64,000 bases of DNA from NCBI GenBank assembly GCA_963210315.1, contig OY723300.1:1488001-1552000 (forward strand), given 5' to 3'. The translations under genes were made by a program, and so were the position numbers. Below, piece after piece: positions 1-10,874 of this stretch (positions are counted from its first letter, which is position 1; each line of letters starts with the position of its first letter). Source of the DNA: Rhynchopus euleeides (Eukaryota; Euglenozoa; Diplonemea; Diplonemida; Diplonemidae). The notes beneath the pieces were generated by a model. It had not been told where the DNA came from, searched no databases, and worked only from the letters and a program-made list of their open reading frames with translations.

Positions 1-1765
1 CGCCTGCCGAAGGGCGCACGCTTCCTGCAGACCCTCCCGCGTGACCCAAAGCACCCCCTCGTGCCGTTTGAGTTCGATTTCGACGACACAAATGCCTACG
101 AGCTTGCCAGCTCCAACGGGTATTGGGTGCGCATCACCCTGCTGGCGATGGTGCAGGGGCTGATCGGCAGCGACTTCGTCCCGCAGAGCCCGAAGCCCAC
201 AGACCTGGTCCCCCCCATCCTGGGGGGCAACCCGTTCGACGCTGACTTCGTCAACCCCGTGGAGGTGCAGGACAGGGAGTCTTCAGAGAACCCGTGCCTC
301 CCGTTCGACCAGGGGGTGGTGATCGATCACATCATGCGCGGTGCGACGAAGAAGGAGTGCTGGTCGTCGGTGGAGTCGATGCGGAAGGTGATGGGGTGGC
401 TCGGGCTGCTGGGGTCGCAGGGGGTGTACACGCAGAGCTCGGAGAAGATCACGAAGGGGGTGATCAGCCTGCCGGGGTTTGCGCACGGCAACATCACGAC
501 GGAGGCGCTGAAGAAGCTGGCCGCCATGTCGCCGGGGTGCACCGTGAACCTGATCCAGGGGGCGAAGGTGGTGGGGAAATACCGCCTGTCCACACCCCCG
601 CGTATCTTCAACATCTCCAACGTGCAGTGCCAGAATGTGCGCTGCGTGTCGCATGAGGACCAGAACCAGCCGGATGTATGTTGCCTGCCCGATCTTTGGG
701 GCTGGGGGGTGGGGGGGGGGGGGCGGTGGGCGAGGGGCGAGTCTTTTTGATATGCCACTTTCGCGTGTTTCGCTTTGTTTTTCGCTGTGCAGCCAGGAGG
801 CAGGGCCCTCAACAGTGGGTGGGGGTGCTTGTTTGTGCTTGTGGCTCCCTCACTCACGGCACCATCATTTTCCGTCGACGTATCAAGCAAACGGATGCAA
901 CAGTTGTGGTCTGGCTGTTGAACCACAACCACATGGGCCTTCTGGCGCTGCGCCAGAGACAGAAACCGATGCTCCATCGCCTTCCGCCCCACCGAGAGTC
1001 TTTCCTTGATTTCGTCAAGGAGTGCCATGGAGTTCCACCGAAAACTTCTGTTCTGCAAGAGTAGGTCCGGTGTTCCTCCGCTTGGCTGCGCGGGGCTTGC
1101 CTGAAGACGCTAGTAAGTAGAGCAGCGCCATAGTTGCTTGGAAGTGTTAGCCTATATAGCCGAACATGATCCTCAAGAATGCATGACAGTGCAGAACAAG
1201 CGCAGTGACATGGCCACACCTCCTTTTTGTGGGGAGAACCTTCCCTGTCAGATGCTGTCGACCCTTGTGGATACACCCCCTTACCGAGAACATTCGGGCC
1301 ACCCGCCGCCGTATTGGGGCCCATCTTGTAACCCATCTCCCTGCCAGGTGTTCCCCGCCCGTCTTGTTTTTTCAGCATGTGATTATCCCGGTGCCTCAGT
1401 TTTTTAATCACTTCTCACCGCAACGACGAGGGGGTTCCTTTCCTTGCCTATCGTCTGCCTTGTTGCAGCATATTTGTGGAACAGCCAACCCACCCTTCAG
1501 TCAACATTACCCCCCTCCCTCCACACAGGTCCGCTCTGACTTCCTCCGTGTGCCCTTCTACGTGACCAGCGCTCTGAAGTGCCAGGTGCCTGCACACGAG
1601 GTGCGTCTGAAGGGGCAGTTCGCAGCCCTCAACCTCGAGACGTCTCTCGAGTCCGAGGAAGCGCCCCTCGGCGAGCAGCCGTCCCCGCGTTCCAGCTCAG
1701 GCCACTACCTGTTTGTCTGCCGGTACTGCATGTGGCCGCATTTCTACAGAGACATCTGGCAGTGA
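1..1765 (+). CDS. pyrBI: Aspartate carbamoyltransferase with fused PyrI-type regulatory domain (5'-partial)
   Basis: Join 1..675 and 1529..1765; the 5' part lies outside the window. ATCase makes carbamoyl-aspartate in pyrimidine synthesis. The first ~50 residues look like the C-terminus of the catalytic PyrB chain: TLPRD, then DFDDTNAYELASSNGYWVR and ITLLAMVQG, where PyrB has LPR...D..AxYFxQAxxGxxxRxALLAxV. The rest matches the regulatory chain PyrI: GVVIDHI (PyrI GTVIDHI), an SEKITKGVISLPG strand, TVNLIQGAKVVGKYRLSTPPRIFNI (PyrI ATVNxIxxxxVVGKxRxxxPxxIxNV), then the zinc site CQNVRC in exon 1 and CRYC in exon 2, all four Cys present. The intron 676-1528 (donor gtatgt, acceptor cacacag) is phase 0 and falls inside the zinc domain. 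Eukaryotic ATCases normally lack PyrI; fused PyrBI proteins are known from some bacteria. An insert of about 45 residues separates the zinc-site halves. Family assignment is strong; allosteric function is inferred. Confidence 0.5.
676..1528 (+). other. Intron of the pyrBI-like gene
   Basis: Donor gtatgt follows the codon for Asp (exon ...QNQPD) and the acceptor ccacacag precedes exon VRSDFLRV. It contains a G-run near 708-722 and no recognisable nested gene or element. Confidence 0.5.
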
Positions 1766-4137
1766 TCCTGGGGAGACGGGGAGAGAGGGGGGGGGAGGGG
1801 TTCTGGAGGTTCTGGAGGTGGCAAACTCTCCCGCCTCCCCCCCCCGGCAATCTGCATTCCGTTCAGCTTTGAGAGACGATGGTTTATTGGCCTGACGATG
1901 TCCGTAGGAAGGTGACCACCGGCATCGGGAGTGGGAGGAGCGGGGGCGGCGGGTTTTTTTGGGCGTGGCAAAGGGTGAGAGGGGGTATTGGGCGGGCTGG
2001 GTTTATGGGATGGGGGGTGGGGTGGTGGTGGTGGGGTGCGGCATTTTTTCGCCTTGTCGGCGCATGCGATATGGCTGGATGGACACCCATACACGCATAG
2101 ATGCGCACAGCACACAGCAATCAATATGGGGCGGCTCGATGTTATATCTGCCCCCCCCCCCCTCCCCGCACCCCGTGACACCACCTGATACAAGCAATGA
2201 GTGCAAAAGACATGGCCCACTTCTCCACACACACCCATCCCCTGCCTTTGTCGTGGGTGTTATCGCCCAAGAGAGAGAGAGGGAACCCGGGCCTGCGCCC
2301 ACCCCTCTCCTGTCCTGCAATTCTTCATTTGCACAACCTCCGCCTTTATATACTTTTGAGTGTTGTGGTCACAGCGCAGAAAACTGCGCCTCCGGTGCAA
2401 ATCCTTGCAGAACATCAACCGCGCTCCACAAACAGGCGCGTGGGGGGGGGGGGGGGAGGAGTGTGTATGTATCGCGTTCGACGAACACCCATTGCAGCTC
2501 GTCTTCTCTTCCCCCCTCTTCAGATTTTGCACCTCCCGCTCGGTTTTGCCTTTTTTTTGCAAGCCGTGACCCTCAACACCGGCCCAACCCTCCAGAGAAT
2601 TTCAGTCGCAACGTGGCTTCTACTCGCAAACCAGGCTTGAAGGAGTGTATGGTGTGTTTGTGCGAAGGGAGCGGGTGAGCGGGGTCTGAGGGTGGAACGG
2701 GAGAAACGGCTATGTCAATTTGGGGGTTGAAAAACGGGGGAAGGGAGAGAGGGCCTTTGTGCCTGCAAACATGAGTGGGTATCGGGCAATGACAGGGCTG
2801 CAGGAAACAGCTATTACCTAGGCAGGGGTGGGGGGGGGTGGGCGTGTTCGTTCTGTGCATGACATGGGGAGGTTCTGCTGAAACAAAAGACACGCCCGCT
2901 CTGAACATGCCTTCTTCCTCGTCGAAAAGGTGCGTGTTTCCCGGTCCCCCCACTCTCCATACCCTGACACAATGGAGCCCCACCCTTGGATCCAGACAGA
3001 CATGCGTAGGCAACCACACGGCATACGCATGCACACCACACTACACTACACCACCCTGCAGGTGTCGGGACAAAGCGGGCCTGCCCTCCAGGCTGACCCA
3101 CCGCGACCCCACCCATCTACTCTACCCCCACCCCCCCTTATCGTTTGTTCGTTTCCTCCGATCCAATAGTTGTGCCCTGACACTATTGCTCGTTCTGTTG
3201 CTGTTGTTGTTGTTGCTTGTTGGGGGGGGGGGCATAGCCCAAAAAAATTATCTCACGAAGCTGTATTTTCACCGTGCGGATCCTTGCGAAAAAGTCACCT
3301 CCTACTAGGTTGAGGGGGAGGGGGCGTTGGAACAACGTTCAGATCACTCCTGTACACACAACTGTGCCGTTGCTCTCTCCCTGTTCTCTTTGGATCCACC
3401 TCGGGTTGCATAAAGCGTTCGTTGTTTCCTCCCTGCCATCTGTCCCCCACGCACCAGGGAAGAAGGCCACCTGTGTGCGACAAACCCACACGAAACCCAA
3501 AAAGGTCCAGGTTCGCGCCTATTCGTTGCACAGCCTCCAGCGCAAAAACGAAATCAGCAGAAAAACCGCCTGTCGGCTGTCCTTTTTTTTGATACACCCT
3601 ATCCCCCACCACCCCGCCCTCCACCAGACGAAGGGGGACCAGCTCTGCGTCCTCGTCTGATTTTCATCAGTACCTTTCCCTCCCTCGATCTCGTTTTTAA
3701 GAAGAATCTCTTCTATTTTGTTTCGCACGAGGAAGACTCGTGGCAGCGTTCGGCCTATCGGGCACAACACGCCCCTGCACGCACATGCTCGACTAGCAGG
3801 CTGGGGGTGGGTGGGTGGCAGGAGGTGAGGGGCCACCGGCAGCTTGAGACACCTACCAAACCACCACCGAAGGGGAGGCGGTGGGGGGGAGGGGTGGGGT
3901 GGGGGCCTCCAGGGCACCCTCCATTTGGTGCATTCTCTCGCCCCCCCCCCTCCCCCCTCTCCCCTCTCCCTCGAGATGCCTCACGCCCTATCTCATATTT
4001 CTTCGGCTTCTCCGCGCAGCGCTGGCCAGGCCCTCCCATGCCCTGCTGCCCACCAGGCACCCCCATGCGGGGTGTCCCACCCCGGTGGAGCGTGGAAGCG
4101 CCCCATCTCTGCCTCTGCCCCCACCCCCTTCACTTAT
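1766..4137. other. Intergenic, low-complexity
   Basis: About 2.4 kb of G-rich and C-rich simple sequence (for example 1779-1850, 1920-2040, 2440-2460, 2825-2850, 3219-3232). Open frames here are short and compositionally biased, and no protein or RNA gene is recognised. A short sequence ending in gcgcagcgctggc occurs twice just before the next gene (near 4014 and 4150). It may be two candidate splice acceptors or a small duplication. Confidence 0.5.
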
Positions 4138-7100
4138 ATGCTTCTCTGCGCAGCGCTGGCTGGAGGTGTCTGCGGGGCGCGTGACACAGCTCTATCCCGG
4201 TGCCCCAAGGGGGAGGCTTTCCAATCTCACAGCCAGTCGTGCATCTCTATAGACAGGGTTTCTGCTGGAGGGACAGCTGTGCGGTATACAGACTGCATGC
4301 TGCACCCGACTGTGCATGCCTACTGCACGGCGAACTGCACCCCCCTCGCAAACTGCAGCAGACCCGTCCTTCTCTGGGCACGCACTCCGTATTTCAACAC
4401 ATACCATGACGAGGAGCTGCAGTACAGGGTCAGAATTTTTCCTCGGCAGAATCTGCGGAGCTTTGCCGTCCATCCCCCCGCCACAGCACCCCCGCCAGAG
4501 GATGCCGGGGCAAACTCACAGGGGTTAGGTCTATATCGCCTTAGCATATACCCCTATGGAGCTGGGGCTGATGCGTGGGTCAACGCCACGGTCGACCCCG
4601 ACCCCTCCGGGGGAACCGCGCTGGACTACAAGGGGAACGCATTCCACACGCCGCGGGACAGGGCGGAGTTTCTGAACCTGCTGCACCGGCTCCCCCGGGT
4701 GCTGAGCGCGCACTCAACATACAGGATCCCGGTGTTCCTCACCGCTGAGGTGGAGCTGTTCCCCCTGCCCGGGGGTGGCGGGGGTGGGGCAGATCGGTGG
4801 GGTGTGGGCCGCATCTCCCTCCTGACATCCGTTTCAGCCGACGTGATGCAGCTCTCCAACTGCCAACGCTATGGCGCCGCCTGTGATGTCCCCCTCCACG
4901 CCGCGGACACCGATTTTTGGGACACGCCGGGGACGGTTCTCGTGAGGGATGTATGCCCCTCAACCTGCGGGGCACTGCCCTCCTTTATGGACCTCGACTC
5001 GGCCGCAACCACCCCTGTCCCCTGCAACCGCGAGGATGTCGAGGCGTGCCGCTCCCTCCTCCCCCTCGGCGTGGATGCCTGCGACGCATGCCAGGCAGTG
5101 GAGCTGTGCCCCGAAGTGAGAGACATCCTCTACCGCCACTGCCGTGTCTACAAAGAGCGGTACTGCAACCCGTCCCCCTCCCCCGCCACATCGGAACCCC
5201 TTGCGTTCTGCGATCGGGAGTGGATGGACAACTGGGACCCCGACGCGTCGGACGACACATCGCATTGGTGCGTCTATCAAAACAGCGGCCTGACCCTCCT
5301 CCAGTCGAGAGTCCCCAAGGATAACCCTCGCCCCCTCTGCTCCGTGGAGGGTGCCTGCCCCCTGGGGGACGACACCACGCCGAGGTGCACCTCCTACAGG
5401 GAGAATTTCTGGTGGCGGCCGGTGCACCGAATGGTCCCCACCACGGCGCTGGTCGTATCCCTCAGAGGCCCGGCTGTAGCGAGCCGGGTGGTGAGCTTTT
5501 TCACAGATCTGGCTGAGGAGGAGGGTACCGCAGTTGGGGCGATCCGCGCCGGGATGGGGGAGGGGGTGGAGGTGACCCTGCTGGTTCCGGGCACTGCGGC
5601 CATCGCCTCTGCAAAATCCGCGCTGCGCTCCCGCCTCCGCGTGGGCTATTTGGGGAGGAGGCTTGAAACGGTGGAGGCCATCCTGAATGAGTCACGCTCC
5701 TCCGTCGCTCTCCTCGCCTCTCGCCTCGAGGGGGCGATCCGCGCCGCGATGTCCGGGGAGGAGGCACGGCGCGATTTCGGAGGTCTTTCCAGGATCCTCT
5801 CAACGTCAGTCTACTCCCCTGCTTTCATCCAGATTCGAGGCGAGGGCAGCGTCACTCTTTCCGCATCCTTCGGCCCCTCCGTCGGCGAGATCTTCTTCGA
5901 CACCCCCCTCGACCCCACCGGAGTCACGCGCATCCGCCCCGATCTGTCTCCCCTATTCTCCTCCCTGCAGGGGGAGGTGGGAGGAGATGCCACATTTTCC
6001 TCCTCCTCTTCCTCCTCCCCCTCCACCTCCACAGCCTTCTCCTGGGGGATCTACGAAAGGCAGGTGTCAGGTGGTGTCGGAAGTGGAGCCGCGTGCCCCA
6101 TCCCTGATGACGACGTGTGGAACCCACGGGGGTTGGTGCACACCCAGACCAAGGCCTGCCGGAGCGGGAGCCTGGAGCATTGGTGCCGCGAGGGGGATCT
6201 GCTGTTGAAGGCGGGGTCTCTAGTAGGGCGGAGGCCGGGCGATGCGACAGCTGTGTGGCACGACCCGATGCTCGCCCTGCAGGGGTGGCGGAGCATCGAG
6301 GGGAAGACGCTGACCCTCGCCTCGGAGACCCGCCTCCTCTGCGCGGAGATCAAACGGGTGGGCGGGCGCTACGGCTCCCGGGGCACCGCAGCGGCGCCCC
6401 CGTCACATCGCCCCTCCTCCTCGACAGCTCTCACCGCAAACTTCAGCGATGCAGGCGAGGCCCAGCAAAGCTCCGGACGCCACCTCACAGGATTCGTCAC
6501 CATCTCACAGGCTGCCGGGCCTGGCACAGACACCCTTATAAAGGTCGAGCTGAACAGCAGCGTGCCCCTCGAGAAAGTGTCCTATCATATCTCAGAGAGG
6601 GCGCTGGGGGATTATGGGGATTGCACAGCGGAGTATCGCGACGCGCAGCTCTACGATCCCTATGGGAGGGGGGAGGTGACGGAGGCGGAGCTGGCTGCGG
6701 CGGTGGGGCCTCCGGTTGATGGGGCGGGGCTGTCGTGCATCGAGCGGCACCCGATGGTGCCGAATGTGGAGTCGCGGTGCCCCCTGGGCGACATCACGCC
6801 CCAGGTCTGGTCGCACGTGATGCGGGACGGAGGGGCCGCGGCTCGCGAACTCCCCCTCCACGGCAGTGCGGTGCACCCCTTCCTCGACGTGGCTGGGGCG
6901 GTTCCTGCGCTCCGCCCGACGGATGGCTCGCAGCCTGCCGGGCGGACCCTGGTTGTGCTCTCTTCCGGCCTTCCTGTGGCGTGCGCCTCCCTCTTGACTG
7001 ACGCCGAGAGAGTCCTATCGCACATCAGGAGAGCTCGCGATCAGGCCGCAGGGAGTGGCGAGAAGGAGCAGGAGGGGGGAGTCGGGGAGTCGGGGGGAGG

Positions 7101-7218
7101 CAGCGACGCCGATATTGAGCTTGCCATTCTGCTGGCCACGTTCTGCGGGTGCTGCTGTGTTCTCGCGATGCTAGGTGTGTGGGTGTGCAGAGTGTACGCC
7201 GCCTTGAAGGGGATGTAG
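4138..7218 (+). CDS. Large Cys-rich type I membrane protein, unknown family, duplicated module
   Basis: About 1026 aa from the ATG at 4138, which begins a short hydrophobic signal-like stretch (MLLCAALAGGVCGA); the frame is open upstream to 3844, so the start is uncertain and an upstream exon is possible. The ectodomain is Cys-rich with N-x-S/T sites, and one C-terminal membrane span (ELAILLATFCGCCCVLAMLG) precedes a short basic tail, so it is probably a surface or endomembrane protein. Two diverged copies of a module are visible: one around 5205-5600 with CPLGDDTTP then TALVVSLRGPAVASRVVSFFTD, and one around 6620-7020 with CPLGDITP then RTLVVLSSGLPVACASLLTDAE. No known domain is recognised. 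Gamete-fusion HAP2 was considered and not supported. Confidence 0.5.
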   Translation: MLLCAALAGGVCGARDTALSRCPKGEAFQSHSQSCISIDRVSAGGTAVRYTDCMLHPTVHAYCTANCTPLANCSRPVLLWARTPYFNTYHDEELQYRVRIFPRQNLRSFAVHPPATAPPPEDAGANSQGLGLYRLSIYPYGAGADAWVNATVDPDPSGGTALDYKGNAFHTPRDRAEFLNLLHRLPRVLSAHSTYRIPVFLTAEVELFPLPGGGGGGADRWGVGRISLLTSVSADVMQLSNCQRYGAACDVPLHAADTDFWDTPGTVLVRDVCPSTCGALPSFMDLDSAATTPVPCNREDVEACRSLLPLGVDACDACQAVELCPEVRDILYRHCRVYKERYCNPSPSPATSEPLAFCDREWMDNWDPDASDDTSHWCVYQNSGLTLLQSRVPKDNPRPLCSVEGACPLGDDTTPRCTSYRENFWWRPVHRMVPTTALVVSLRGPAVASRVVSFFTDLAEEEGTAVGAIRAGMGEGVEVTLLVPGTAAIASAKSALRSRLRVGYLGRRLETVEAILNESRSSVALLASRLEGAIRAAMSGEEARRDFGGLSRILSTSVYSPAFIQIRGEGSVTLSASFGPSVGEIFFDTPLDPTGVTRIRPDLSPLFSSLQGEVGGDATFSSSSSSSPSTSTAFSWGIYERQVSGGVGSGAACPIPDDDVWNPRGLVHTQTKACRSGSLEHWCREGDLLLKAGSLVGRRPGDATAVWHDPMLALQGWRSIEGKTLTLASETRLLCAEIKRVGGRYGSRGTAAAPPSHRPSSSTALTANFSDAGEAQQSSGRHLTGFVTISQAAGPGTDTLIKVELNSSVPLEKVSYHISERALGDYGDCTAEYRDAQLYDPYGRGEVTEAELAAAVGPPVDGAGLSCIERHPMVPNVESRCPLGDITPQVWSHVMRDGGAAARELPLHGSAVHPFLDVAGAVPALRPTDGSQPAGRTLVVLSSGLPVACASLLTDAERVLSHIRRARDQAAGSGEKEQEGGVGESGGGSDADIELAILLATFCGCCCVLAMLGVWVCRVYAALKGM

Positions 7219-8089
7219 TCGTCTCTCCAGGCATGGGGGGGGGGGGGGTGGGGGGGTGTGGGGTGTGGCTGTAGCTGTCTCGTGTTTTTCACATGTGCTC
7301 CACCCAAGTAGCACTCAAAAAAGAAGTGAGCGACACGGTGGGAAGGGGGGTGGGTGGGTGGGGGGGCCTGTAGAAAGAAAGGGGGAGGGGCGTGTTGTGG
7401 TGTGTCGCCGTTCGCAGCTCTCTCTCGCCCTTGCAGCCTGGCCTCAGCGAGGGGTCTCTTTTGTGTAATGGCGATGTTTGGTGTGTTTTGTGGTTAGCTG
7501 TAGCATGCTGCCATACTCACCAGGCGACGTTGTGAAGAACTATCTCGAGTGTCTTCAGTCGGGTCGGTGGGACACATGAAGCCTCGAGGCTCCTGGTCCT
7601 GTAGACCGGGGCGTCCGGAAGTGTTCCAGAAATGAATATCATTGGCTGTTCGCTGGTCACGAGAAAGAATCTCAGAATTCCCCAGATTCCAGTCAGGGAG
7701 AGTCTGCGAGGGAATCCGGTGATCTGTCCCCAAAAAATAGAAACATGAAAAATGTCACTCTGCCGCAATTCTCTGGCAGGGTTGAAACGTTCGTTTTGCC
7801 TTCTCGCCGAAATGGGAAGTCCGAATTCCGTTTTCAGAAAATTGGAAATGAAATCCCAGCGCAGCACATCCTGATGCGTCAGGGGTGGGGGTGGACTACC
7901 CGCCTGAAACTTTTCAAAATCGTCACGCCTGTGGGTGGGGCAGCAGTTCGTCCCGACAGGCCTTTGAATGCCCCCCCCCCCCCCTCCCCCTCCCCCCCCC
8001 ACACATCGCCTCCCCCTGACACAACCCTGCCACAACCCCCACACTCCACCACACCCCCACCCTCACAGGCACACACACCCCCTGCTACA
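7219..8089. other. Intergenic / 5' region of the MPP-alpha gene
   Basis: A G-rich stretch (7233-7400) is followed by a non-repetitive block at about 7497-7945 with no recognised gene. Poly-C (7971-7999) and CCA-rich sequence lead up to the next start codon. A minus-strand open frame exists in 7517-8044 but has no recognisable motif. Confidence 0.5.
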
Positions 8090-10183
8090 ATGTTCCAGCG
8101 AACAGGGCGGACGCTGATGTGGAGCGCGCCCCGCATGTCCCGGGCGGACTGCGGGGCAAAGGTGGTGACGTACTGCGAGAAGCACCCTGTGAGTGGGGTT
8201 GCGATGTTCACCGACATTGGGTCGAGGTACGAGGATGACACGACGCGGGGCTGCTCCCGCCTCTTGGAGAAGATGGCCTACGGCGTGAAGGGAACTGGCC
8301 CGCAGAGCTTCTACAACGTCAGCGGGAACCTCGGGGTTGTGAACCACCGCGAGGTCATGATGTACCACCTGGTGTGCCTGCGGTGGGAGGTGGAGGAGGC
8401 TTTCCGGCACCTGTCCCGCATGGCGGTGAACCCGGAGATCAGCGAAGAGAGCTTGGCGGAGGCAAAGGGGCTCGCCGTGTCCAGCGTGGGGCTGATGCGC
8501 CAGGACCCCTCCAAGATCCTGTTCGAGCTGCTGCACCAGGCGGCGTGGCGGGATAACACCCTCGGCCTCCCGGCGCTGGAGGACACGCTGCTGGACCCGG
8601 CAACCGATCTGGACGCCATCAACGCGGCAGACTACCTGCCGCACGTCACCCCTAAGGTGATGTCCAACTACCTCGACACCTTCGTCCAGCCCGCCCACAT
8701 CACGGTGGCGGCGCGGGGCGTGGAGCACGAGGCGATGCTGGAGATTGTCAACAGCATTCTCTCCCCGCTTGTGGAAGGCAGGGCGGCTCGTGCCCCCAGC
8801 CCGGCACTCCCTGCGGCGGAGTACACCGGTGGGAGTATGCAATTCGGCGGGGTGCCGTGTCGTGATATTTCAGATTTTCTGCCATGTTTCGATTCACTGA
8901 TTTTGCAGGGGGACCGGGGAATGGGCGGGCCAACGGTAAAACCCTGAAAGTCGATCAGCACCTTGCAACGTGTGTGTTGTATGGGTGTCTTCAAACATTT
9001 GTTGATGCAGCACCAAGAGGCTATCTCCAACTGAATTGAAAAGACATTGTTCACTCTGTCTCTTGTGGCCACCTCTCATGGCACACCCACACCCCCGCAG
9101 TCCGCCTGATGCAGAACCTGTCAGCGCCGCAGTCGATTCAGAAGTTCGAGGAGAAGAACCACACACACGTGGGCATCATGTTCAACGGCGTGCCTCTGGA
9201 CTCCAGCGAACAGGCGACGCAGCTTGTGATCCAGACGATGCTGGGCGGTGGGATGTCCTTCAGTGCAGGCGGGCCCGGGAAGGGCATGCTGACGAAGCTG
9301 TACCGTGAGTGCCTCTGCTCGTATGTTTCGTGTGCGGGGCGGGGGAGAGGGGGGGAGGGGGTTCGGTGCACGGTGGACTCCCACACGTCAGGGTGCACCT
9401 TTTTGGGATATCGGAATATCGGGGGTCTGGCGAGGTCCGACCCCCGCTCGCGGGGGTCGTCTGGGCACCAAAAATAGCAGCGAGGTCCGACCCCCGCTAG
9501 CGGGGGTCCATACCCCCGCCCCAGACCCCCGCTCCAGGGGGTGGGAGTCCACCGTGTGGGTTGTCTATTGTCTTCGGGCAGCGTAGACACCCCCCTCCTC
9601 GCCCCCCACATGTGGAGCTCTTGTTCTGTGTGGGTTTGTCGCCACGCAAAAAGAAAAAACAAGACCCGTCGAGTACAAAACAAAGAATCCAACAACACCA
9701 GGTTTCGTTGCGGCTCGCAATCGCCCCCACCATCACGACCCACCCAACAGGCACGAATGGCTGGATGCCATCGAGGGTCTCAGCGCAGCCTACAGCGACA
9801 CCGGGCTTCTGGGCATCTACGGGCAGGCTGCGCATGATAAGAACGTGCAGCTGTTCAAGCTGATCCGCAGGCAGCTGGCCGAGATCCCCGAGCGCCTGAG
9901 CGAGGTGCTGATCAAGATGGCGACAAACAAGTGCCTGTCGCAGCGCCGCATGGCCTTTGAGGAGCGTGTCGCGTCGCTGGAGGACCTGGGCCGCTGGGCG
10001 GCCACCACGGACAAGGAATACTGCCACGACAAGATCAAGCAGGAGATCTCCGAGGTCACGCTGGACAAGGTCGAGAAGTTCGTCGCACCGCGGGTCCGCG
10101 CCCCGCCCACCATTGCTGTGTACGGCAACCTTGACGGCCTTGGCCCGCAGCTCGACATGTACAAAGAGGCTATTATGGCCTAG
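8090..10183 (+). CDS. PMPCA: Mitochondrial processing peptidase alpha subunit
   Basis: Join 8090..8834, 9101..9320, 9751..10183, giving 465 aa. It is the substrate-binding subunit of the matrix peptidase that removes import presequences; in some lineages it doubles as complex III core 2. It is an inactive M16-family fold: the region matching the beta-subunit zinc motif lacks HxxEH (TDIGSRYEDDTTRGCSRLLEKMAYG). The glycine-rich substrate loop is intact (LGGGMSFSAGGPGKGML). Intron 1 uses donor gtatgc and gives EYTGG-I-RLMQNL. Intron 2 uses donor gtatgt at 9321, which gives LYRECLCSHEW in place of the family's LYxNVLNRHxW with no gap, followed by YSDTGLLGI. The start follows a C-rich leader and the N-terminus could serve as a presequence. 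Intron 2 holds a small CACGG-ended transposon. Family assignment is strong. Confidence 0.5.
9369..9556. mobile_element. CACGG-ended MITE in MPP-alpha intron 2
   Basis: A 188-bp element with a perfect 15-bp terminal inverted repeat (cacggtggactccca / tgggagtccaccgtg) and TG on both sides as the probable 2-bp target duplication. The interior holds repeated GC palindromes (cccgctagcggg type). It has the same ends as the 3-kb element at 24060-27085 and encodes nothing. Confidence 0.5.
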
Positions 10184-10866
10184 GGTGGGGTGAGGTGGCC
10201 TGACCCCAGCAATGTATAGTTCTGCCTGAGCCAAGGTTGGGTGAGGTCGACTCTGTACGCCTTGCTGTTCCGAGATGCTCTGCATCTCTGCATTGCCGCC
10301 CATCCCCCCACACCCCCCCCACTCCTCGTTAGCAGGTGGTGCTGTTGTGCAACACCCGTGCCGTGTTTTGATGTGATGTGTTTGGTGGAGGGCAGCATCA
10401 GAGCGCGCTCGGTGCAACCTACACTCCACCCAAAGCAACAGCGCTAACGTGTGTGTGGGGCAACCGCCTGCGAGGGAGGGGGTGGTGGGGTGGGGTGGGG
10501 GTGGGTATGCGTGTGGGTGAAAGGTCTTGCAATTTAACCCCCCCCCCCTCCATCCTCCCCTCCCCCGACGGTTTTGCACGGTTACTCCCACCAATACGCC
10601 TCTGAGGGGGACGCGTGGTTCACCGGGCGACCCAACAAATCCCGCCCAACCCCCTGGCGGAAACCTCTATCTGTCTCTAACTCCGTCAGTGCTGTCAGTG
10701 CTTGGGCAGCATGCCGTAACGTGCTGCCTCCCCACACCCCTCCTGAAAGCTTCAGACAACGTCAGCGTCACGCCACAGTCTGTCCGTCTCTGCTGCGCAA
10801 GGATACAACATTCGCCGCATTCACACGGCACACGCCCCCCCCCCCAAAAAAAAAAATAGCGACCCA
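10184..10866. other. Intergenic, C-rich, no gene seen
   Basis: 3' flank of the MPP-alpha gene with G/C homopolymers (10480-10510, 10540-10565) and a C9A10 junction near 10838-10858. No gene or RNA is recognised. Confidence 0.5.
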
Positions 10867-10874
10867 CCGCACAA

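Noticed and set aside
4138-7218. HAP2/GCS1 gamete fusogen
   Set aside because: The HAP2 core Cys pattern and fusion-domain motif are not seen; only general resemblance (Cys-rich, single span).
7511-7700. U1 snRNA-like start (atactcaccagg)
   Set aside because: No U1 stem-loop I consensus and no Sm site in the right place on that strand.
9674-9701. Micro-exon in the MPP-alpha gene
   Set aside because: The donor gtatgt at 9321 already joins exon 2 to exon 3 in frame and matches the family length without a gap.
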